Assembly (NCBI RefSeq): GCF_032854445.1
Contig: NC_088302.1
Span: 3,963,338-4,027,337 of the forward strand
Length of the DNA stretch: 64,000 nucleotides
Direction of reading: 5' to 3'
From: Liolophura sinensis
Taxonomy: Eukaryota > Mollusca > Polyplacophora > Chitonida > Chitonidae
Part shown: one piece after another, positions 50,701 to 61,408 of the stretch
Layout: every line of letters starts with the position of its first letter
Numbering within the stretch: the stretch's first letter is position 1
Notes under the pieces: generated by a model
Told to the model about the DNA's origin: nothing
Database searches by the model: none
Seen by the model: only the letters and a program-made list of their open reading frames with translations
Position numbers and translations under genes: made by a program

Positions 50701-51469
50701 GCTGGTCTAGGACCCAATTATAAGCATTCTGAAGAAGTAACTGGGAGGCTGGTGGGGGGGGGGTATAGGGGGTAGTAATTGACTCATTTCCAAAATTTTA
50801 TGACGCATCCTAGGGGTGAATGTTAGTAAACAATGACTATGTGAGGGCCAGTTCAAATATAAAAGAGCAAACACAGTCCAGGACCAACTATCTCGGTGAA
50901 CGGTGGGTTCTCAGACTATGACTGGAAGTTGAGCAGCCATGATCATGGCGTATCCAAATCATTCTCAAACTACTAGTCATGCTAGTCAATGATCACACAC
51001 TATGACCCCCTTTAAGTTTGAAAGTAATCCTCTAACAATGACACAGACCAAGACAAAGGATATCCTAACAAAGGTCTGATCCATCATTCTCGAAAATACA
51101 TCGTCCTATAAAGATGACTTCGTCACTGGAACTTGACACTTGTTGACCTAAATAAAGAATGGAGGACAAATAACCAAAACAATGTTTTTAATTACCTGAG
51201 AACTTCCAACATCTCCACTTTCACCAGACGCTGTCTAGTTAGTACGGCGTATAAATACAATCAAATTCAAATAAAGTGTAGGCCGACAAAAAATCCTACC
51301 ACCACCAACATGTAAATTTGTATACGCATTTAAAGTAACATTTTTCTTGACTTGAGGTGAAAAACAAACGTACTGGCTGGACAAATTTAGGTTCGTTCCT
51401 ATTAGAATCTTCCATTCCATCCCCTGATTGTCTACTTCCAATTTTAGAGCTTGATTCTTTGCTGTCCAT
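47741..51469 (-). CDS. ENSA: Endosulfine/ARPP19 PP2A-B55 inhibitor, three exons
   Basis: Exons on the minus strand: 51374-51469, 48180-48296, 47741-47935. All are multiples of three in phase 0 with GT-AG borders; the product is 135 aa. Exon 2 gives [15 protein letters not shown] and LQKRLHKGG; exon 3 opens [15 protein letters not shown] and ends [17 protein letters not shown]. The FDSGDY serine (about S77) is the known Greatwall/MASTL site that turns the protein into a PP2A-B55 inhibitor for mitosis. RKPSL (about S123) is the conserved PKA site near the C-terminus. The length fits the family (110-150 aa). Vertebrate ENSA and ARPP19 arose by duplication, so one symbol stands for both. The start is the ATG at 51469, which gives a short Ser-rich N-terminus. 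Head-to-head with PIGO. Confidence 0.93.
49228..49300 (-). mobile_element. SINE 3' end fragment in ENSA intron 1
   Basis: TTTGATTGGTGTTTCACGTC, GTACTCAAGAATACTTCACTT is the reverse complement of the AATAAATAAA-family 3' end. A further piece (CCCACGTACGACCAG, AGTCAGCATGAGCCAGGACT) lies near 49868-49905. Confidence 0.7.
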
Positions 51470-51746
51470 TGATGATATTTTCCCGTCCGATCCGTAGAAA
51501 ATCTAGACCCTACTTTGACTTTCAAACCCTTCTCTCGCACTCTGCTGGCTGTGCAGTTATGGCGGACAGTGACGTCAAAAATCTGCGCCAAAACGAATTT
51601 ACACCAATGACTAGCAAGAAAAACGTTTAGTGCTGCTCGTCAATTTGGCCTTTATTTCCTCTTTCCCCCAGCTGGCGGGAAGAATGGCGTCGATGATTTG
51701 TTCTGTTGACGTTCTCGATCTTATTATACATCACTAATCAAGCATT
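51470..51746. promoter_or_regulatory. Shared ENSA-PIGO bidirectional promoter with CRE
   Basis: Only 277 bp separate the two start codons, which point away from each other. The stretch is less AT-rich than its surroundings and holds a perfect palindromic cAMP-response element, TGACGTCA, at 51570-51577, beside ATGGCGGAC at 51559, which resembles a YY1-type site. No TATA box is seen. A 23-codon plus-strand frame starts at 51559 (MADSDVKNLRQNEF) and could act as an upstream ORF if PIGO transcripts start before it. Confidence 0.6.
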
Positions 51747-54700
51747 ATGGGGTTAGGGCTCCGTCTGTTTGTGCTCCTGTTAAGCTTGTTGGCGCTCATC
51801 TCCTTGGGCACTATAATATTCACGAAGGGATTTCTGTTGAAAAGGACTGTCGTGAACAAAACCAGCGAATGCAGCGTAGATTTCACGATACAGTCAGAGC
51901 GTCACGGGGAAGAAGGGTGCTGGATGCATCGGCGTTACAGAAAAGCCGTACTAATCGTAATTGATGCGCTGAGATACGATTTCATGCTGTTCAATTCCTC
52001 CCTGGCTGACGATACAGCCCAATACTTTGAAAATAAACTGCCTGTTTTGTACGAGTTGCTCCAAAGAAAACCTCTAAACAGTCGTCTGTATAAATTTGTA
52101 GCAGATCCACCGACAACCACACTGCAAAGACTGAAAGGGTTGACCACCGGCAGTTTGCCCACTTTCGTCGATGCTGGATCAAACTTTGCCAGCTATGAAA
52201 TCACAGAGGATAATGTCATAGATCAGCTACGGAAGTTAAACAAACGCATCACATTCATGGGAGACGATACATGGATGGGCTTGTTCCCAGGCAGGTTCCA
52301 GCGAAGTTTTCCATTCCCATCATTTGATGTAATGGATCTACACACAGTTGACCATGGCATTCTGGAGCATTTGCTGCCAGAGCTGAGACGGAGTGACTGG
52401 GATGTGGCGATTGCTCATTTTCTGGGTGTGGACCATTGTGGTCATCGTTTTGGACCCTCACATATTGAAATGTCCAAGAAACTACGACAAATGGACATTA
52501 TGCTAAGGTTCATATATTTGCATATTTTATGGATCCCCGATTGGGTTTTCATAATATCATTATTTACACTTACAGAAAACTGAATATCAGTATTTTTTGA
52601 AGGAGAAATATATGTATGTAATTAACTGCCATGTTGTACCATACCCAAGGGTATTTCACTTAAACAAATAATGATGTTTATGGATAGAAGAATTACTGAC
52701 AGTGCATTCTAGAAACAACTGCCCTTTGCTAGGATTAGCTTCTAGCCTTTCTAGAACTGACCTGCGGATGGTCGTGGGTTTCCCCCAAGCTGTGCCCGGT
52801 TTCCACCCACCATAATGCTGGCTGCCGTCATATAAGTGAAATATTCTTGAGTGCGACGTGAAACACCAATCAAATAAATAAATAAATTCTAGAACTGCTT
52901 TTGAAAATTTCTCCTATTGTCAGTGGTCAAGAATGTCTTTGAGAGTTTATTTTAACTTTAGTGTACTGTTGTTTCTTGTCCTCTTGAACTAACATCAAGT
53001 CATCTAACGTGACCAAAATTGCAAACTAAGCTTTACGATTGAGTTCAGTTGTAAGTGAAAATATATGTGCGTTAAAGTGGTTATCTAAATATCATTATAA
53101 GTTGACTTGATATTTATATAGATATGGTGTATTAGAATAGATCTCTGTATATTGACCAGAGTTATTTGAAATCCAGATGTACAGCTTTACTGTTGTATGT
53201 GCTACCATGTACATCTGAATGTTGATCTAATTTTCTCATTTATTTGTGAAGGTCCATTGTGGAGCAGATGGAGGAAGACACGGTGTTGTTTGTGATGGGT
53301 GATCATGGTATGACCAGAACTGGGGATCATGGTGGAGACAGCCAGAGTGAGCTAGAAGCAGGTCTGTTTATCTACAGCCCAGCTCAGATTACTGCCACAC
53401 CCCTGCCCAAGGCAAGTCAGTGAGAATTTAGCTTTGTAAGGATTCAGGATTGCACAATCACATGAGTTTTATGATGAACGACCATGGGAAGGTTAGTTTG
53501 CCTATGGTTTTAAACACGGCAGTGTTAGATAATTTATCCAGTTTTTTCTTTGCCAAAAGGTTATTGTATGTATTGTAAGTATAAATTGTAAAAAATTTAC
53601 CTTTATGACTGTCTGTCATTCTGTATTGAAGGCAGGCACGTACTTTTGGGTAAATATGAATGTTACAGGAAATATTGCCCATCCCCATATGTGTAAACAG
53701 TTTTCACGAAGTTGTCATCTTTGTCGTAGCCCACATCTCACTTCTTTGCAAGAGTTGTCTCCTTTCACAATAGGATTATTTGTTTATACCCAGTAACAGT
53801 TTTTGTCCATAGGTAATGATTGACTACTTTAATATGTCTAGTAAGATCAGCAGTGCTTGTGCTAAGTTAACCTTCGTCAAGAAATAATGCTACAAAGTAG
53901 GATATACTAAGAATGGTCATTCACTGTAACAGGTAAGTAAAATGTGTTGATGTTAGAAAGCCTTGTAGAGGGCAAAACAGTGATTTTCACCTGCTACTTT
54001 GCCTTGAATTGTACACTCTTTACATCTCATAACCCCATTGGCCTAACAATGCTGAAATGATATGAAACACTTGTCGTACAGAATGAATTTACATGTGTAT
54101 TTGTTGTTTTAGGACCCGTCTCAGTATGGTACAGTCTCCCAGATTGATTTGGTGCCAACACTGTCTCTACTGCTGGGGGTGCCCATACCTTTCTCTAATC
54201 TAGGGACGGTGATGATGGAGTTGTTCAATCATTGTCCATGGTGGAAGACAGGCAACAGCAAGATTAAGCAGACGTATCATTCGCTGAAGGCGCTGCGTCT
54301 GAACGCCTATCAGGTGAATGGGTATTTGGAGGCTTACAAGCCCTTGGCCGGTGATTTGGACGTCGGTCAGCTGGAAAAGCTGCAGAAGCTGTTCATCCAT
54401 TCTGAAGCTGATCTACAGAACCTGCTTACCGCCATGGTGAAAAACAACGACAACAGGGACGTGGAGCGAAGAATGCAAATTCTAGAGGATCACTATTTTA
54501 CCTACTTAATGGGAGTTAAATCATTGTGCAGAGAAAACATGGGCTAAATTTGACATGGGCTCTGTGTATCTTGGCTTGACTGTGGTGTTCGTGAGTGTGG
54601 CAGGGACGGTAGCTCTCCTGGTGTTGACCAACACTGGCCAAGAGACAGTCAGCTGGAAGATGTACCTGTGTGTCGGTGGCTGTTTGGTTATCACAGTATT

Positions 54701-57700
54701 TGGCGTTGTCCAGAAGTCATACATGTCTAACAGCTCAATGCCCTTCATTCTTGGAACTTTTGATCTTCTTGTTTTTGTGTTCATGGTCTTTGCTGTTATG
54801 AACATGTCACAGAAAAAGAAAGAAGGCCATACAGATTCAGATTCAGGAAAAATGGCAGATATAGTAAAGCTGCCAAAACTGGATACACTTATATCCTGTG
54901 TAGTTTGTTTTCTAACATTTGTCAGCTATTTTTCTAACAGTTTTGTTGTCTATGAGGATAAACTAATGACATTTCTAACGCAGACCCTGCTGGTAGTTCT
55001 GAGTTTTTTTGCTGCAGCAGACATTTTTTACCGTGAGAAAGCAGCAGATATTGACAGAAGAGAGAAAAGTGGGCCTCAGAAACGTCCCCACAATTTTGAT
55101 GTGATCAAACTGCTTACACACCCGAGCTGTATGACTTTGATTCTGGCAGTTCTTATGATGATTTGTGTGCGAGCGTCATCTGTATTTCACGCTTGCCGAG
55201 AGGAACAGGTCAACTGTGAAATTTCAGCTTTTCTGGAACCGTTGTCAGAGTCAAATTCACGGAATGCTCGCTATATGTTCAGCATAGCATGCTTAGTGAT
55301 CACAGTATTTAGTAGTAGACTTTGGCTGCGACATTTTGGTAATTTGAATGGTAACTCTTTTCCCGTACTCTGTGCACGATATGCGATACCTGCAGCTGCT
55401 GTGTGCCTAGCTCTGCACTGGGCTTTAACAGGACTTCCAGCAAAAATACTGGATTCCTTAGAACCCTGGCAACAGGTGGCACTGCCGAGAGCTGCATACT
55501 TTTTACTAGGGCTGTGTTTAGTTGCCATTCTTGTTTTCCCCGTTGTGTATTTATAAGCTGCCGACTACAAATGATCACGAGTTCCAGTTATACCCTGGTC
55601 TTTCTAGAAATCAAATAATCCCATCTTTATTCAGTCATGTTAAACAGAACTTCAGACAACAGTTAGCCAATCAGAAGTCAGAGGACAAGCCGCCTGTTGT
55701 ATATGGCCTTGGATCAATGTACAGTGCCTCCATTGTGTTTCTGGTCACTGTGTGCTGTTTGTTGATCAGTTTGTTATTAGGGGATGGGATGTCTCCCTCG
55801 GTTTTCCTGATGCTACTTGTCCAGTTTCTGTATTTAGAACTTTGTGCTCAATTATATGGACACAAATCTTCAGGTAAGCTTTTCTTACCTGAAATATAAC
55901 AGCTGAGCTATTTTTTTGGCTAGATAAACTTTTTTTTGATGAAAGCTGTGCCTTTCAGTTTCCAGCCAATGACAGGAATTTGTTGTTACCCTGTTGTTGT
56001 CGTTTATGGGGTCTGAGTGACAGTTACCAGTTGATGATGCTTGTGTGTCCTGGTCGCTTTCTGCGATCTAATGAAAATTGAAGACCAGTCACCACCACCA
56101 GTATGGCGTGCAAAAGTTTTTTCGTATGTGGAAAAGTTCTGTTTATTAACTCTGCAGAAGTTGGTTGCTCACTCCGGGCACTCTGGTTTCCTCCAGCCAT
56201 AAAAATGACCGTTGTCTGAAATGAAAAAGTCTGGAGTCTAGCATTAAACAGCAATCAGATATATAAGCTGTGAGATAATGCATATAGGCTAGGGCTTCTA
56301 AGCAGGGGAACTGGTTCCACACCCTAGTCAGGTCATGTCTGTTAAAGGCTTTCAGAGTTTGGCACTTTGCGACTAAATTAATTGGCCTTCAGCATGTGGG
56401 AATAGGCCAAGACTGTCCTTAAAAATTCTTTGTTGATGGCTGTCTAGAGACATGTTACACATATGATATTGTTTTTTAAAATTTTTAATTAAAACTCAGG
56501 TAAGTAATACATTCTCTAGTATAAAATAAACTAACAGTCAAACATATAAGTGAAAGAGTACATAGATTATGAATTTAGTATCACTATCAGTATGCACCTG
56601 TTACTACCTCATAAATTTGCTGAGGATGTTTTTTGATGTATCTGTTTACAGAGGGTGTATCCATCTTTATGTTGCCTGTCATCGGCTGGGGACTTCTCAC
56701 TTCTCTCTTTTTCTACAACTCTGGTCACCAAGCAACGGTCACCACAATCAGATGGGAGGTGGCCTTTACAGGTTTCCATGGAAACCATGAGAGTAACATT
56801 GTACCAGCAGTGCTGGTTGCCCTGAACACCTTCAGTTCTTACATCCTCTTCACAGTTGCCTCCCCTTTGTTGCTCTTCAGTCAGAGAGTGCGCACAGGAC
56901 TTATCACCGTCTTCTCTAAAGCTAAGTTGGATGTGCCAGAAAAGGGGGACTTCAGTTTGAATGAAGAGCCAGCTGTGTTGAGAACTGCCATTTTCCGGCT
57001 TTTTCTGTCAATAATCTTGTTTCAGTGTCTCAAGGTAATTGTATAAGTATGATTGACAGCTTGTTGCTTGCATGAACAAAATGTAATTATGTAACACTGC
57101 TTTGGCTGAAGCTTTAAGTTAGATAATTTGTCTGGTACTTTGCAAAGGACGACAGTTAACTCTGATTTCCTTCATCCTTAAATATGACCAAGCAAATGGG
57201 AATGGTGGTGGGTTTCCCCGTTCTGCCCAGTTTTCTCCCACCGTAATGCTGGCTAGCGTCATTGAAGTAAAATATTCTTAAGTACCGTTATGGCATAATC
57301 ACCAATCAAATATATTAATAAATAAATATGACCAATGTCATCAGTAAGAATTCATTGGTGCAGGATTAACAATCAATCCAGTATAATCCATATGTAATAT
57401 TTGGTTGTGGAAGTAAAGAGATTTGCTTGAAGTGTATAAATTTTAAAAGAATCTACTTTGACTCTCTGATATTCACCACAATTTTTTTGATGGGTTCCCA
57501 AATGCTGTGAAGCATGCCATGAGCACAACAGGTGTTAAGATTGTACATTAAACATACGTGAGAATGTTCTGTTCTGTTTTACAGTTATTTGCCTCCATGT
57601 GTGCTGCAGCGCTTCACAGACGTCATTTGATGGTATGGAAGATATTTGCTCCACGATTTGTGTTTGAAGCCACATCTTCATTCTTGGTGTTTGAACTTTG

Positions 57701-57788
57701 CTCGCTGATGTATTTATTTGTTCTGCGAGTGGATTCTGCCCTTAACAGATGGGTATCCTGTCTGGCAGAAACACAGAAAACAAAATGA
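51747..57788 (+). CDS. PIGO: GPI ethanolamine phosphate transferase 3, five exons
   Basis: Exons: 51747-52507, 53252-53411, 54113-55873, 56652-57034, 57585-57788. The product adds the bridging ethanolamine phosphate to the third mannose of GPI anchors in the ER membrane. An N-terminal membrane segment (LFVLLLSLLALISLGTIIF) is followed by the lumenal alkaline-phosphatase-like domain: VIDALRYDF (D73), PPTTTLQRLKGLTTGSLPTF (nucleophile Thr about 124), GDDTW (about 172), HFLGVDHCGH (about 224-233) and GDHGMTRTGDHGGD. Multiple membrane helices follow to the end (HLMVWKIFAPRF). Intron 2 uses a GC donor. Exon 3 has two apparent one-base insertions, in the A run 54534-54537 and the T run 55550-55552. 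Without them the protein is 1088 aa, almost exactly the human length (1089), so assembly or sequencing errors are likelier than decay. Confidence 0.93.
52755..52890 (+). mobile_element. SINE 3' half in PIGO intron 1
   Basis: GTCGTGGGTTTCCCCCAAGC, CACCCACCATAATGCTGGC, AAATATTCTTGAGTGCGACG and the AATAAATAAATAAA tail match the family at 6280. The head is missing. Confidence 0.85.
57185..57330 (+). mobile_element. SINE 3' half in PIGO intron 4
   Basis: GTGGTGGGTTTCCCCG, TTTTCTCCCACCGTAATGC, AATATTCTTAAGTACCG and an AATAAATAAAT tail show the same family, more diverged. Confidence 0.8.
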
Positions 57789-57877
57789 TTCTGAACATTT
57801 TACACCTTAATGATCTGTGTGTTCATAGAAAATTTACAGGAAAGAATTTGTTACGGAGTTATTGACGTTTTTTTGTC

Positions 57878-57883
57878 AATAAA
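57878..57883 (+). promoter_or_regulatory. PIGO poly(A) signal in a hairpin
   Basis: AATAAA lies about 90 bp after the PIGO stop. It overlaps an inverted repeat: TGACGTTT at 57863-57870 pairs with AAACGTCA at 57881-57888. Confidence 0.6.
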
Positions 57884-58068
57884 CGTCATTTAAAGAAAAG
57901 AAATTGTTGGTGTGCTGAGACTTTGTTATTGAGTTAATGACTTTCTTGAGGTGCCTTCAAAGTTGCCAGTAAATTTGGGTGGTTAGACCATGCCCACACC
58001 CAGATGGATAGAGCTATAGTGAGTCCTCCCCCTCCCCATCAACACTTCCTCCACTCAGGATACTGAGA

Positions 58069-59405
58069 TACAGATACATCTGTGTGGATGTACAGATTTA
58101 TAGTTCTGAACAGATACATCTGTGTGGATGTTCAGATTCTTAGTTCCGTACAGATACATCTGTGTGGATGTACAGATTCATAGTTCTGAACAGATACATC
58201 TGTGTGGATGTACAGATTCATAGTTCTGAACAGATACATCTGTGTGGATGTACAGATTTATAGTTCTGTACAGATCAGCTGTGTGGATGTACAGATTCAT
58301 AGTTCTGAACAGATACATCTGTGTGGATGTTCAGATTCATAGTTCTGAACAGATACATCTGTGTGGATGTTCAGATTCATAGTTCTGTACAGATACATCT
58401 GTGTGGATGTACAGATTCAGTTCTGTACAGATCAGCTGTGTGGATGTACAGATTCATAATTCAGTACAGATACATCTGTGTGGATGTACAGATTTATAGT
58501 TCTGTACAGATACATCTGTGTGGATGTACAGATTCAGTTCTGTACAGATACATCTGTGTGGATGTTCAGATTCATAGTTCCGTACAGATACATCTGTGTG
58601 GATGTACGGATTCAGTTCTGTACAGATACATCTGTGTGGATGTCCAGATTCAGTTCTGTACAGATACATCTGTGTGGATGTACAGATTTATAGTTCCGTA
58701 CAGATACATCTGTGTGGATGTACAGATTCATAGTTCCGTACAGATACATCTGTGTGGATGTACGGATTCAGTTCTGTACAGATACATCTGTGTGGACGTA
58801 CAGATTTATAGTTCCGTACAGATACATCTGTGTGGATGTACAGATTCATAATTCCGTACAGATACATCTGTGTGGATGTACAGATTGATAATTCCGTACA
58901 GATACATCTGTGTGGATGTACAGATTCATAGTTCTGTACAGATACATCTGTGTGGATGTACAGATTCATAATTCCGTACAGATACATCTGTGTGGATGTA
59001 CGGATTCAGTTCTGTACAGATACATCTGTGTGGACGTACAGATTTATAGTTCCGTACAGATACATCTGTGTGGATGTACAGATTCATAATTCAGTACAGA
59101 TACATCTGTGTGGATGTACAGATTCATAGTTCTGTACAGATACATCTGTGTGGATGTACAGATTCAGTTCTGTACAGATCAGCTGTGTGGATGTACAGAT
59201 TCAGAATTCCGTACAGATACATCTGTGTGGATGTACAGATTCATAATTCCGTACAGATACATCTGTGTGGATGTACAGATTCAGTTCTGTACAGATACAT
59301 CTGTGTGGATGTTCAGATTCATAGTTCCGTACAGATACATCTGTGTGGATGTACAGATTCAGTTCTGTACAGATACATCTGTGTGGATGTACAGATTCTT
59401 AGTTG
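58069..59405. repeat. ~40-bp minisatellite array downstream of PIGO
   Basis: By eye about 34 copies of a unit built from ACAGATACATCTGTGTGGAT followed by GTACAGATTCATAGTTCYGT. Length variants of about 35-36 bp lack CATAGTTC or replace ATACATC by ATCAGC. ACAGAT and ATCTGT in each unit form an inverted repeat around AC. Several frames stay open through the array on both strands, but the amino-acid repeats (CVDVQI, HLCGCTD) are shadows of the DNA repeat. Confidence 0.95.
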
Positions 59406-59409
59406 TTCT

Positions 59410-60270
59410 GTTTGGCTTTAAATGTAATACTGGTATCTAACCTTACCTCTGTCACTGGTGTTGGCTGATGTCCACACTCATCTTGGCCTCAGTGTGAAAT
59501 AGTGTTGCAACCATTGAACTATCCCAAGACACCCTGGTATAAATCTAAGTATATCAAATGGTTTGCCACAATATGGCTGGAACACTGCCAACAAGACACG
59601 AACCATATAGTCATTCATCCATTCAAAGGACACTGACAACAGACTGACCAGAACTTTGCCTTCGTATGGGGAGAACCAAGCAAGGAAGATGGCATTAAAC
59701 CATGTACAATAAATTTTGCTGGGGAAACGGGCACTAATCAGTGTCATGTCAATGTGGTACTAATTCACAGAAACCAGCGGCCAATGTCACAAAGCGGCTC
59801 ACAACATGTTTTGATCGTACATTTGTCGTACAGTACGTCACTATTACCCTACCATTGCCCTATATGTGCCATATCGTACAAGTACATCATCGGTGTGAAA
59901 GTGGCCCCAGCACATTTTGGGATGTACATGTTGTAGTGGCGCCTTCCTTCGTCTGGTGTCTGTCCCCAGTCAAAATTTCTCCTATATCTATTAAACAAGT
60001 CTGAAAGTAATAATAGTATACCTTCCCTTCTCATGTGAGATGAGCGTCTAGTTCAGTACCCCTCTGACTCAGCGATGGTGACTTTATTGTCCCATTTGTA
60101 TTTGGTGTAAGCAAAAAAATTTTTCTCTCACATGACGGCCATATTGTTTCTGGATCGAGAAAACCTAATCTGCTTGCCAAGTATATGCATACACCTGACA
60201 AAGTTTGGAATAAAAGATGCAGCCCAGCCAGTGGAGGCCAATTCAAGTATTCTATTCACCTGCTGCAGGT
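59410..60270. other. No gene seen
   Basis: Non-coding sequence between the minisatellite and a SINE. Open frames of 60-89 codons show no domain. Confidence 0.4.
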
Positions 60271-60274
60271 CTAG

Positions 60275-60600
60275 TGCTTTATTTATTTGAATGCTGTTTA
60301 ACAAGGCCATACTCAAGGATTTTACACTTATTATGATGGCTGTCAAAGCACAGTGCCTGAGGGAAAACCACAGACTCTGGCACGTTACTGACAAACCTCC
60401 TGGCATGTCATATACAGATATACACACAGTATTCATGTTCTTCACTGAACATTAGACTGGGCAAGCTGCCATAATGTAACCACTGTACTGGCACCAAGAA
60501 GTGAGAACAGGAAATCCTCAAATTCTCTGTGCCAAGGCTGGGATTGAACCTGCGCCTCATGCTCTGGCGATTGAAGAGTAAACCACTTGGCCACGAACCA
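60275..60600 (-). mobile_element. SINE with tRNA-like head, minus strand
   Basis: The right end, read in reverse, gives a head GTGGCCAAGTGGTTTACTC and box B-like GGTTCAATCCC. The left end TTTATTTATTTGAATGCTG and GGCCATACTCAAGG is the family's tail. It is old, but both ends are recognisable. Confidence 0.7.
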
Positions 60601-61405
60601 CTCCCCTCCTGGACTTGTAGTTGTAACTTTGTCACCTTCAAGAATGTTTGGACAGCCAATGCCCCTTCATTTGATGAGGGCAGATGTAGTTGTGAAAGCC
60701 AGCTTTGAGCTTCTTACACCTGCTTACCACATCCGAAGCTACCATTTACCACTAACCACTAACCACAGCCAGTTGCTCAATAGATTGGTAATCACTGTAT
60801 TATAATTTCAAATAATGATAATTTTCTGCCTTGTACATGTTGCTTGTACAGTGTATAGATCTGCATGTGGATACTGCTTGCCATGAATGGTTAGGCCTCG
60901 ATACCCCATTGGCAGTATTTCAGCCACATGGTTACCATGGCCAGTGATGCACACACACGCATGCACACACACACATGCACGCACACACCCACACGCATGC
61001 ACACACTTTTGATCATCTTGGGTATTTCGATATTTCTATGGCTTCCTCATGAAACTGTACAAATCAAAAGGGACTTTCAGTTCATACTGATCTTAAGTCA
61101 ATTATATTAATTCTACAGTTTAAAAACAAAGGCAAAATTTTCAAGATTTTACAAGTCTTTTTAAACTGAACTGATACCATGGTTCAAAAATATTTTCTAT
61201 GCATAACACAACTTAATGGGCACACCTGAGGTGTTCCAAGAAGCAAAATCTCTGATTCAAATTGTACGATGTGGTCTATGTGAAACTATTTCTGATATGA
61301 TGATGAAAGGCAAATGTGACCTCAAGACAATTTTGTTTCTACACTGTCACTTGTGGCTATACATGTATGTGCCTGAACCTTTAAATAATGTTTCTTAGGA
61401 AAATA
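60601..61405. other. No gene seen; CA-rich stretch
   Basis: A CA/CG-rich simple-repeat tract lies at about 60945-61005. The rest is AT-rich and may include the NGRN 3' UTR, as NGRN ends at 61409 on the minus strand. Confidence 0.4.
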
Positions 61406-61408
61406 ACA

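Noticed and set aside
51559-51630. 23-codon plus-strand frame as a separate micropeptide gene
   Set aside because: It lies in the ENSA-PIGO spacer and is at most an upstream ORF; there is no sign of coding selection that I can judge.
58069-59405. Regularly spaced partly palindromic repeats resembling a CRISPR array or a repeat protein
   Set aside because: The whole unit repeats without unique spacers, the host is an animal, and the amino-acid repeats occur in several frames on both strands. It is a minisatellite.
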